Source of the DNA: Caenorhabditis elegans
Lineage: Eukaryota; Nematoda; Chromadorea; Rhabditida; Rhabditidae
NCBI RefSeq assembly: GCF_000002985.6
Contig: NC_003279.8
Span: 13,330,001-13,394,000 of the forward strand
DNA length: 64,000 bases
Reading direction: 5' to 3'
Numbering within the stretch: the first letter of the stretch is position 1; each line of letters begins with the position of its first letter. Position numbers and translations under genes: made by a program. The notes below the pieces were generated by a model. That model saw only the letters and a list, made by a program, of their open reading frames with translations. It ran no database searches and was not told the DNA's origin. Positions 23,001 to 33,600 of the stretch are shown here, piece by piece.

Positions 23001-26000
23001 TTTCAGCCACCACCATCACTACCACCATCAACAATGCCTCCAGGACCACACGGGATGCCATTTATGGGTGGTCCACCACCACATCATCAATATCATCTAC
23101 AATATCCACCACCTCATGGATTAGGACCTCCACCACCACCACCACATTATTATACTCAACCACCTCCACCACCACAATCTGGATATTATCATCATCAACA
23201 ACAACAGCATAGTGGTCCGACGACGCCTGTTCCAAGGAATGCACCGTAAGCCTTCCTTTTTTCTTTGATTTTTCGAGACATTCGCAAAATTTTCGAGAAA
23301 AATGTAAAAATAAATGTAGAAATAAATTTTTAAAATAAATTTTTTCTGGAAAATTTCCATTTAAAACTGCCAAAAAAGCGAAAAATGAGCTGAATTCAAA
23401 TTATTTATTTAATAAGTTTGCCATGTTTTTGGCCGGATTTTTAAGTCGAAAACTCGTGATTTATAGATTTTTTACATGCGGAAAAATGTTTAAAAACTTT
23501 TAAAAAAAAACGGAAATTTTAGAGAAAAATTAAGGAAAATAAATATAAAGTTAATTTTGACCATTTTTCAATTTTTTGTATAATTTTTATAAACAAAAAA
23601 TTGAAAAAAGAGTGAAATTACAGTATTTAACGATTTTTTTGCGGAAAATTTTTTGAAAAATGAGGAATTAAATTTTTTAAAGTTTTATGTGAACGCTAAA
23701 AATGTGGGAAAATGAGCAAAAATTCTAAAAGTTCTATGCCAGTAGTGAAATATTCTCTAAAAATGATTTGAATGAGAAAAAAAAAAGTACATTTTTTAAT
23801 CCAAAATAATGAAAAACTCTTGATTTATCGATTTTCACAAAAAATTGCAAAAAAAAAAAACGAAAAAATTGAGGATATGTCAATTTCGACGGAAAATTAT
23901 TTGAAAAAATTATTTTTTCCCCCGAAATTTTTTTTCGTGTTTTTTATATTTATTTCAACAAAAACAGCTTGATTTTGTTGAAATTTTTTGAAAAAAAAAT
24001 CACCAAATTTCAAAATGTTCGTCAATTGCCCGAAGCCCCCTTTTTTATCCGTCTGAAAGTCGTTACAGAATGGCTCCACCTCAATTTGCATCAGGATTAC
24101 CACCACCACCACAAGTACCACCTCCTCCACCACCTGCACCACCTCCAAGGACACTTCCCGGAGCATCATCAGCTTCATCGACTGCGAGTAGTAGTGGAAT
24201 ACCACCACCACCACCTCCAATGCAGGTACGTTAATTTAAAAAAAAACGAATATATTTATCTAAATTCCGAATTCAGAGAACACCCCGAACACCTGGAAAT
24301 CCAATGTTCAACTCACCACGAGACGGAGCATATACTTCAATGCCATCAGGATCATCATCATCAACTGCTCCACCACCACCTCCACCACCGCCGCCGCCTC
24401 CGCCACCTCCACCACCACCTCCAATGGAGGGAACTAGTGTAATTGGTGGTCCGATTGGTGCTCCTGGAGCTCACAGAAAGTGAGCATTTTTGAAACTTTT
24501 GGCTTCTTCTTATTAAATCTAAAAATCGAAATTGACCTCCTGTATTCAGGCGTATTCAAGGATAATCGAAATATTAAAAAATATAGATTTTTTATAATAA
24601 AAATTACGAGGCAAACCCGGAAACATAAAAAATTTAGGAAATTTCTTCAAAAATCAGATTATTTCGGAGATAATAATAAATTTGAAAATGAAATTGTAAA
24701 AATTTTCTAAAAATCGACTACTTTTGGATTCTGTTTGAAACAAGAGAGTATGAAAAAGAACCGAAAATTGCTCAAAAAGTCCCAATCAGCACAAGAAACT
24801 GAAAATAACAGTTAACGAGAATAAAAAAGTAAGCGTAAACCATAGACATCCGCCGGTAGTTATAACGGATGTTTTTTTCAAATCAGAATATTAATCAACG
24901 CCATTATTGAATAACAAAAGGTATTACGAATGTGCCAACACGAAAAGTGACTGACTGCATATACTTGTATTATATCTCATTTTTAGTGAGAATGATCACT
25001 TTAATTTTTGATTCGAAGCATTTATTGAGAACTTTAACTGACACCTCGACACCACTTTTCGCTCAATCTTTTTTTCAAAAGTTGACTTAAAATTTCATTT
25101 ATTTGTCCATTTATTAAATATTGATGGACAAAAAAAATGCAAATATTATCCAGACGTAAAAAATTGCGAATTTGGGCCGAAAACGATCTCGACACGACAA
25201 ATTTTCGTTAAATGCAAAAATGTGCGCCTTTAAAAAATAGAAAAAATAGTATAGTTTCAAAATTTTGTTGCTGCAGAATATCGATCAATTTTTATGGTTT
25301 TTCAATAAATCTAACATCTAAAAAAAAATTTGTCATCTCGAGGCCGGACTAGGTTTATCTGAAACCACACTTATGCTTATAGGCCTTGGCCTGTTGGCTT
25401 ACCCCCAAATAGGCTCAACCCACATGTTTAGGTTTTCTGGGTTTAAATTTAAAACTTTAAAAATTCACTTTAATCTCAAAAAGTCGAGAAAAAGGTGTGT
25501 TGTCAAAGTGCCATATTTGCCAGAAGAAATATTCAATTCCGGCAAATTACCAATTTATAGAAAAAAAAATCGTTTGCCGCCCACCCATGATATAACCCTC
25601 TGATTTTTCAGTTCATACAGTGGTGGGAGTATACACGCATCACCATCATCATCATCAGCTGGAATGTCATCTTCTGGGCCTACGAGGAGCATATCGACAG
25701 GCACAAAACCACCGACAGAATCACTTTATAAACGAGAAGTTGCACAAATGATGCAACAACATCAGCAACAGCAAAGGATTAATAATAATAAGGGGTAATT
25801 GTTTAATTGAAATTAACTCTTAAAATGTTGAATTTAGTTCAAATTTCGGAAAAAAAACATCAATTAAATCTGAAATTTTAGCTTTAAAAGCTGGCAAATT
25901 GACTCAAAAAAAATTATCATAATATTTTGTCACTTTTTTATTTTATTTTATGATTAGGTAATTTTAGCTCCATTGGCGCTATTATCTAGTTTCAAAAAAA

Positions 26001-28674
26001 AGAAGTTTGACAAAAAAAAATTACCAGGTCTCGACGTGCCTTTGAAGAAAACTGTATCTTTCCACTTTTCGAGGTTTTTTTTTTAAATTTTAAATTATAA
26101 ATCTCGATTTCTCCCTCGTTAAAAATTAAAATAAAAGTAAAAATTATAAATCTGAAAATTGCGATCTACAGTAGACTTTAAAGGCGCACACTCTTTTATT
26201 ATAGCAAATTTTCGAGTTAAAAATTGCATTTTTTTTCCGAACCTGGGAAATGTTTCACTTAAAGCTTCGATCAAGTTTTAAAAGGATTCGATCATTTTAT
26301 TAAACAATACAAACTCTGAATGATTTTTAAAAATTCAAGAAAATCTCAAAATCCAGAAAAAAAATCTATTATTTTTTAATCGTTTAATTAAAAAAAAACT
26401 ACGCTGAAAATTAACCACTCGAAATTGCTGAAAATCGATAAATCCATACTAAATCCTCTTTTTTTTTTTGCAGCTACCGACCTCAAGGAGCAAGTCCGCC
26501 GAAAGAGTTGAAACGAAGGTTTTATGATGATGGAAGTGTTACACCATCATCTAGACAATCAAGAAATGAACGAAGTATGGATGGAAGACCCTCACCAGAG
26601 CATGGAGGTACTGAAAGTGTGCAAAACTAGAAATAAAAACCATTTTTTGTCTGAAAAAATTTGAAAATCCAATTTTTACAGCCAAATTCTCGAAAAAAAA
26701 CCCAGATTTTCATTCAAAAATTAACTTTTTTTCAGCAATAATCGGAGAAAATCGAAAATCATCGCCACCAGCCGAAGAAAAATATTCAAATTCTGGAACA
26801 AGATGTAAACTTCCGATTCCTGATATGTTTAGATTTTATGATAAAGAAATGGCTAATGAGAAGCTTGAATCATTGGGATTAGCTGATGAAGATGATAAAA
26901 AGACTTTGGTAAGGAGTTCTTCGCATCGATTTTTGAAAAATTGGCTGAAAAAAATGTACTAAAAATTGATAAATTTTCGATGTCTAAAGTCAGAGCTTTA
27001 CAAAAAATATTTTCACTCTAAAAAGTCTGAAGAAAATTGAAAAATATTGCTGAATTTTTAAAATGGCGAAAAAAATTATTTTGCAGAATTGGGTCGAATA
27101 AAAAAAAAATAAATAAATAAAAAATAAAAAAATAAAAAAATAAAAAAATAAAAAAAGAAAAATCAAAAGCGAGAAACGAAATTCAAAAAATTTAAATATT
27201 TTGAACATGCTTTTGGAAAAAGTAAACTTATTAATGTTTCAGAAAAAATCATTTTTTGTACGTTTTTAGCCAAAAAAAAGGCGAAAAATCGATTTTTTTT
27301 TCGTAAAAAAACACAAAAAAAATAATCGAAAAATGATTAAGTTTGAATATTTTTGCAAATTTAGTGTTAAAAAATTATTTTTGAACAAAAAGTTATAAAA
27401 TAACCAATTTTACACAAAATTTCCCCCTTTTTGTACCTTTTTCAGCCAAAAAAATTTTTTTTTCGTGAAAACCACAAAAAAAAGAAGCTAAAAATAATAA
27501 AGTTTGAATTATTTTGCAAAATTAGAGTAAAAAAATTTTTAACCAGAAAATTGGAATTCCAGTACGCGAGTGCTTAAAAATATATAAATTAATCAAGAAA
27601 AACAAAGTTTTGTACATTTTGTACATTTTTTATTCAGAAAAGCGAAAAACGACGCAAAATTTTTGAAAAAAAAATAGAAAAAAGTTTCTAATTCCAAAAT
27701 CAACCCAAAATTCAATTTTTTTTCAGACAAAAATGCGTCGTCACTCGATTTGGATGGACAATCAATTGTTGAATCAACTTCAAGCATCTGAATCCAATAA
27801 ACAATATTTAAGTGCAAAGAAACAAATGAGAGATATTCTTATTACGAGAATTGATCATATTGATGTTAGTTTTTTGACGAATTATTCGAAAATTACGAAA
27901 AAATCTGAAATTTTGCGAGATTTTGCCATAAAAATTAGTGTTTTTTGACTGAAAAAATTGGAAAAAAAAAATTAAAAATTAAAAAGTTATGGCAAGCTTT
28001 CTGGAAATGCGCTAAATTTTTTAAACCTTTAAATTTTAAATTTTAAATTTTAAAAAAAGTACTCTAAATTACCAAAAAAATCATATAAAACCCTTTTTCA
28101 AATATAATTTTTTCATCAATATTTCCAGAACGCTCACAAGAACGTAAATTCGCTATTTGTACATGATTTTGTACATGACTACATAATTTTATTTAAAAAC
28201 AAGTAAGAAGCGCATGTCACCTTTTTTTCTAAATTTTAATTTTAATTAGAGCTCTCTGAAATTGCTCTGAATTGAACATTTTTAAATAGAGAATTATCGG
28301 AAAATTTGAAGAATTTGAAATTTTTTCAAAAATAACTAAAATTTTCGATTTTCAGAGTATCGAAAAGTGAAAAATTCTTGCTTTGTTTGAAAAAAATAAA
28401 TAACTAAAATTCTATATTTTTTGAGGTTTTCAGCGGAAATTTAAAGATTAAATAAACATTTTGTTTTACCTAAATACATTTAATATTAAAAAAAATGCAC
28501 AATTTCTCCACAAAAATCCCCCCAAAAAAATCTCCATCGAATTTTCAGAAAATCATCGATGAACTACAAGTTGCGTCAGACAAAGTGACGTCATCATCCA
28601 CGTCATCTCATCTTCATAATAATAATTTTGGTGCCGGTGCTTCTGGAGGATCTGGAAATCATGCAAATTTATGA
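17080..28674 (+). CDS. WAC-type WW-domain protein, proline-rich
   Basis: The exons are 17080-17166, 17520-17618, 22032-22208, 23007-23245, 24069-24225, 24277-24479, 25612-25794, 26474-26607, 26736-26908, 27727-27864, 28129-28143 and 28549-28674, giving 576 residues. The WW domain is at residues 8-38 (WTEQMSSSGKMYYYN and SQWDKPAEW); it resembles human WAC, a nuclear adaptor for H2B ubiquitination and transcription. Several poly-Pro, Pro-His and Ser runs follow, one with about 17 consecutive prolines. The last 150 residues are ordered and partly helical (MFRFYDKEMANEKLESLGL, KQYLSAKKQMRDILITRID), ending in an asparagine/glycine tail. Whether this end equals the WAC coiled coil is uncertain. An alternative first exon lies at 19410. 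One exon is only 15 bases. Confidence 0.8.
17767..17911. repeat. Palindrome in intron 2 of the WAC-type gene
   Basis: CTTCGCTATTGG-CTAATTTCAAAA with CCAACCAATCAGC on the left is mirrored by GCTGATTGGTTGG and TTTTGAAATTAGCCAATAG on the right. This would form a hairpin with arms of about 60 bases. Confidence 0.75.
18460..19110. repeat. Three-copy degenerate tandem repeat upstream of the alternative promoter
   Basis: Blocks such as CATAAAAGTA-ACCTCCATCTCCGATC, ATCGGCAACT, GCTCCGAAGCTCATCAACTC and AGGAAGATNGATAT recur near 18525-18610, 18770-18870 and 18965-19095. The spacing is uneven (about 290 and 195 bases), so the copies have lost segments. Confidence 0.65.
19410..19478 (+). CDS. Alternative first coding exon of the WAC-type gene
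   Basis: The ATG at 19410 opens 23 codons (MSSSSSGLFNFLTSSIRALQ then VNE) ending at a GTGAAC donor in phase 0, the phase needed to join the exon at 22032. The protein would be 537 residues and lack the WW domain. The sequence just upstream (19120-19400) is CT-rich with a TATA-poor, promoter-like composition and contains ATACGCAGAC. The use of this exon is inferred from frame and composition. Confidence 0.55.
20920..21320 (+). promoter_or_regulatory. CT-rich promoter-like block with CTGCGTCTCT motif
   Basis: Dense CTCTCT tracts (21018-21080) and TGTCTGCGTCTCTTA at 21224-21238 lie about 800 bases before the exon at 22032. This could drive a third transcript using the ATG at 22047. It is read from composition only. 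Confidence 0.35.
21532..21855. repeat. GTCGATTTACGCAGCTCGTG palindromic element
   Basis: Left end CATGTCGATTTACGCAGCTC with GTGTACT; right end GGAGTACAC-ATATGCGTAAATCGACATG. The spacer is AT-rich. It is one of at least five paired copies in this window (29033-29205, 32030-32216, 57264-57637, 61693-62064). Confidence 0.75.
22365..22765. repeat. CGGCAAATTGCCG interspersed repeat
   Basis: Multiple short inverted TTTGCCGGTAAATCGGCAAA-type blocks. Similar sequence occurs at 18130-18475, 41850-41875, 44950-45060 and 59595-59680. It lies in an intron of the WAC-type gene. Confidence 0.65.
26029..26195. repeat. GGTCTCGACGTGCC palindromic repeat in a WAC-type gene intron
   Basis: Left end CAGGTCTCGACGTGCCTTTG and right end ACAGTAGACTTTAAAGGCGCACAC. 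It is a degenerate member of the GGTCTCGACACGA family. Confidence 0.6.
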
Positions 28675-29032
28675 CCTGCTCCTTTTCAAAATTCAAATAA
28701 TTTTTTCTCTCGCTCTCCACTGAAATGTAAATTGACAACGCTTTTTACTCAATTTTGATAATTTTTTCCAAGTGAGCAAAACGTGTTGTCAAATTCCGTT
28801 AGGCGTTTCCTCGCTAGAATAGTCATTTTTTCTGCGGGTTTTTTCTTCATAACACACACTACTCGCTTGGTGTTTTCTTTCTCTTTTTTAGAAATTTTTT
28901 ATTTTAATTTCTAGAATTCGGTGTGAGGGGTCAGGTTTTAATGGTTAACTAATTAATTTGTTGAATTTTGATCTGAAAATGTGTTCTGATCAAATTTTAG
29001 AAACATTTAAAAGCCTAGAAAACTAGAACGAT

Positions 29033-29205
29033 CATATGTCGATTTACGCGGCTCTCGTGTACTCCCCGAGGAAGGGATTTTACACGTTTTCAGCAAATTT
29101 GCCTGATTATTGATAATTTTTGCTAACTTTTTTGCAAAAAGAATTGGCAAAAAAACTGTAAAAGCTTCTCCTCTGGGAGTACACGAGAGCTGCGTAAATC
29201 GACAC
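29033..29205. repeat. GTCGATTTACGCAGCTCGTG palindromic element
   Basis: ATGTCGATTTACGCGGCTCT with TCGTGTACTCCCC at the left; GGGAGTACACGAGAGCTGCG and TAAATCGACAC at the right. It lies in the 3' flank of the WAC-type gene. Confidence 0.8.
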
Positions 29206-30232
29206 AACCCGTCCCCTTCACACACTGTAATTCTTCCTCTCTTTCGACCCCGATTTCATAGGCATCTCTCGATTTTTTCGATCTTTTGGAATATTTTTTT
29301 TTGTCTTTTAATTTTCGGTTCAAGTGCCTTAATTAATTTAAACTAATTTTTTACCTTCTTTTTTTTTTGAAATTTTATCATTTATTATTTTGCCTAAAAA
29401 ATTTTTTTCATCAAATTCTTTATCCGAATTCACTTCATTTCTTGGGTCCATACGTTGTCGTCTTTTTTTTGTTTGAGAAATGATTTTATAATGTTATTTT
29501 TCCAGCCTCTCTCTCTCTCTCTTATCATTCTTATCATCATCATCAATATTATCATCTCACACGCTTTTTTTTGTTGACCGGAGGAAAAAATATTGAATAA
29601 TTTTTTTTCGGCGCCTTTTTTGTTAGATAAATTCTTATTGATTTTTGGTTTTTTTTTTTGGAAATTTGGAAAAATTTGAATTTTTCTATGAAAAACACTT
29701 TTTCTCGGTAAAAAAAATGAAGAAATGAAGAAAAAAAAAAATTCGTTTTTGATTTCAGATTTTGGGTTACACAGAAAAATTAAATTTGTGAGTAAAAACA
29801 AAACAATTTAGAATCTGCCGCAATGCCATTTTTCTAAAATCCGCCGTAATGGGAGGGGATGAGTTCAACTCTCCACCACGGGAAAATTTTTTTTGTTCTG
29901 GAAGTTTGTCTCTTTTTGTTAAAAATGTTTGTCTGTTTGTTCTGTTTGCCGGCAATGTCATTTTTCTAAAATCTGCCGCAATGCCATTTTTTATGGAATT
30001 TTTCTAGAATTTCCAAAATTTGTTTTTTGGGAAAAAAATTTCTTCTAATCTAAAACTATTTCCTCAAATTACAAAAACAAAACGAGGGTTAAAAATTTCA
30101 TAAAAACAAAACAGAAACGCAAATTTTTCAGTTACCAGCACAATTTTTGGGAGGATTTAAATAAAAATGGGGGAGAATTATTATTGAAATGGGGAAAAAT
30201 GGGAGAGTGTATTACACGTTGGCAGTACGTGA

Positions 30233-30448
30233 ACGCTCAGTCAAGAGCGAGTCACGGCAACTCGGTCCAAAACCATTTCTAATTAGTAAACTCTCAAAAA
30301 CCACAACTAAATAGCTTAAAACCATTGTAAATTAGCTTATTTTTGCTAATTAGCAATGATTTTAAGCTAATTAGTTGTGGTTTTTGAGAGTTTACTAATT
30401 AGAAATGGTTTTGGACCGAGTTGCCGTGACTCGCTCTTGACTGAGCGT
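30233..30448. repeat. Near-perfect 216-base inverted repeat
   Basis: The arms of about 105 bases, starting ACGCTCAGTCAAGAGCGAGT and ending with its complement, differ at only three or four positions by eye. The loop is around TTATTTTTG. High arm identity suggests a recent insertion or strong hairpin constraint. No terminal duplication is obvious. Confidence 0.9.
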
Positions 30449-30674
30449 ATAATAAGATAGAAAAATGAAGAAAAAGAAAAAGAAAAAAATACTCGTTTTT
30501 GATTTCAGATTTTGGGGAAATTACAGAGAAAAATTAAATTTGTGAGTAAAAACAAAACAATCTGAAATTAGAATTCAGCAAACACAAAAAGAAGGGGAAC
30601 CAGTTGAGGAGAATCGATAGAATCAGAAGAAATTCAAAAAAAAGGCGAAAAAATTGAGACTAAAATTGAAATTT

Positions 30675-33600
30675 CTATGAAAGTCGTAGAGTTTGTTGAT
30701 TAATATTATTAATTCGATTCGATTGATGTGTTCGTTCGTGTTTTGTCAAATGATCACTTCTCATGAATTTCTTTCCACAGTGATTACACGCGAATCGTTT
30801 CTCTCCAGTGTGGGTTCGTCGATGACGTTGAAGTTCGTCGCTTCTGGAAAAGTTTGAGATTTTTTTGGGGCATTTTTTGAAACCAAGTTGGGATTTTAAA
30901 GCAAATTTTGAATTAATTTTTTTGGAAAATTTTTAAATTTATTTTGACAGAAAAATTTCATTTTTTGATATTGTTTTGAATTTGGCATTTTTTTTTAAAT
31001 TATTTTTTGACAAAGTTTTAATTTTTTTAAATTTTTTTTTGATATATTTTGGAAGTTGTTTTGAATCTTTGAAAGCAAACTCGAATTTTTGGGAAAAGTT
31101 CTAAATTTTTTCTGGTTATATGAAACAAAGTTTCTGGGGAGTTTCATTTTTTGAAAGTTAGATATTTTTGGATTTTTAAAAATTTTTTAATTTTTTGGAA
31201 TATTTTAAATTTTCTGGGAAAGTTTAGGAGTGTTTTTTTGGGGAAATTTTCTAATTTATTAGAATAAAATGTTCATTTTCTGAATTTTTTTTTGGAAAAT
31301 TTAGTTTTGTATGGAGAATAGATAGGTTTTTTTTGGAAATTTTTGATTTTTTTTTGGAATTTAAAAAAAATCAAAAATTTGAATTTTTGAATGAAAATTT
31401 TTGTTTTTTTATTTAAAAACTATTAATCGAACGTTTCAGGTTTATAAAAAAATTTAATTGAAAACATTGGAAATTATATTTTTGAAATTAAAAAAAAACT
31501 GCATTTTTCAAAACATTTCGGATGGTTTTGGACCTTTTTCGCTCATCATTTTAAAAATTTCAGTGAAAAACAAGGAAGACTTGATGAAACATTTTTAAAA
31601 GCAAATTGCAAATTTCAATATTTTAAAAATGTTTTTTTTTTTCAAATAAAATTTTTCCGAATAAATTAAAAAGCGACAAACCTTGTAAACTTCTTATTAC
31701 AATGTTGCCAATCACATGCAAATGGTTTATTACCAGCGTGTCCACGTAAATGTGCTCTCAAATGAGACGTTTTTCCGTATGTTTTGTTGCATAAATGACA
31801 AATGTGAATTCGACTTTTTCCGTCTCCTCTGAAATTGGAAAATATGAAAAAAAAAATTTTTTTTTTGAGCGAAATTTGAGGGAATTTCTCAAAATAATTT
31901 TTTTGATTCAGTAAAAACCTGAAAAAAGTTTTTGTTTTGTTGAAAAATCCCATTTTTAGAATTTTCCGGAACAAAAAATCCCAAGAATTTTGGTTTTTGG
32001 AGCTTTTCAAGAAAAACTAAAAATGTTTAGATTTTCGCAGCTTGTGTACTCCTCGAGGAGAAGTTTTAACAATTTTTAGCTGAAATTCTTATTTTGGACC
32101 ATTTTTCTAAATTTTTTTGTAAAAAATAGCAGAAACTGTCCAAAATCAGAGAGTTTCAGCGAAAAATTGTTAAAACATCTCCTCGAGGAGTACACAAGCT
32201 GCGTAAATCTACACATGATTGTGTTTTTCTTGTAAAAGTGCCAAAAACCAAAAATGTTTGGGATTTTTTTTGTGCCAATTTCTTTAAAATTTCGGTCATT
32301 TTCAATAGTTACTTATTAATTTTTGAAAAAAAAACTCAGATTTTTATCTGGAAAAACGCTAAAAATTGCAATTTTTGTGAAATTTTTTCAATTTTTCACC
32401 CAAACTTTCAGAAATTTTTTTTTCAATTTTCTGCAATATTGACAGAATTTCTTCCATTTTCCATCATTTTTTTCGGTTTTTTCTCCAAAAAAATGTCCAT
32501 CAAACTACTAACTGTCGATTATTCTGCTGTAAACAATTTGGACACGTGCATGCACATCTTTTTGGTGCTTCACCGAGTCCTTGTCCATTAATATCTCCAT
32601 AATCATTTCCCATATTCATCATTCCATCCTCGTTCATTTGTGGAATCATTTGACGATGTTGGATTTGATTCGGCTGAAAATTTTAGATTTTCAACGTTTT
32701 TTCGGATTAAAAAAATACTTTTCTCGCTGGAGCAGATGGTCCTGCAACTGGTGGTCCTTCATTTGTGATTATCCATTTTTGAGGATCATTCGGATCCTGT
32801 TGGAAGTGAAGATTTCCTGAAATTAGAATTAATTTTCCAGAAAATTTGGGGTTTTTGTTGTTTTTTAGGGAAATTTTGATTAAAAAAAAAATAAATATTC
32901 TTGGTTTTAAAATTTTTTTTGTTGAATTTTAAATCGAAAAATTGGCTTCTGACACGGTCATGTGTCGGAGGCACCACCGAAAGGAGAACAGGTGAAAAAG
33001 GAGAATTACGAAAAGGAGAACACAAAACCACGCCCATTTTTCCGTGCGGTGCGCAAGTTTTTGCAGAAACTTCTGCGAATTTTCATTTTCAAACGAAACA
33101 ACGAAGCTCCGAAATAACGTATCGCGTGTTGTTTATCGTGAATGCGTTATTTCGGAGCCTCGTTGTTTCGTTTGAAAATGAAAATTCGCAGAAGTTTCTG
33201 CAAAAACTTGCGCACCGCACGGAAAAATGGGCGTGGTTTTGTGTTCTCCTTTTTCACCTGTTCTCCTTTCAGTGGTGCCTCATGTGTCGATTTACGCAGC
33301 TCGTGTACTTCTCGAGGACAAGCAATTTTCGAAAAATTGGTTTGATTTTCGTCCAATTTTTTCTTAAATTTTTGTGCATTTAACATTCGAATTGCCATTT
33401 TACACATAATTTTTAGTGTTTTATGTGAAAATGGACGTATTTACTGTTGAAGACAACATAAATCAGAATTTTCAGTTGAGCAATAGTGAAATTGAAGGAT
33501 TTTCACTTAAAACACTATAAATAACAGTCAAATTGGCGATTTTAGTGTTAAATACACAAAAAACATTGTTGAAATGATTAAAAACAAGCATTTCAGCCTG

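Larger units (their letters stand above)
28675..30674. other. Convergent intergenic region between the WAC-type gene and sptf-3
   Basis: 3' ends of two converging genes. It contains one palindromic element (29033-29205), a CTCTCTCT/TCATCATCAT tract near 29505-29555, a duplicated block of about 95 bases (29717-29812 and 30457-30565) and a near-perfect hairpin (30233-30448). No convincing coding exon. Confidence 0.65.

Noticed and set aside
26990-27208. Phenylalanine-rich minus-strand ORF
   Set aside because: Produced by AAATAAAAAAATAAAA-type low-complexity intron sequence.
30233-30448. Palindrome considered as CRISPR-like or miRNA precursor
   Set aside because: There is one hairpin only, with no repeat-spacer periodicity. 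The arms are far longer than a miRNA precursor, so a foldback repeat fits better.
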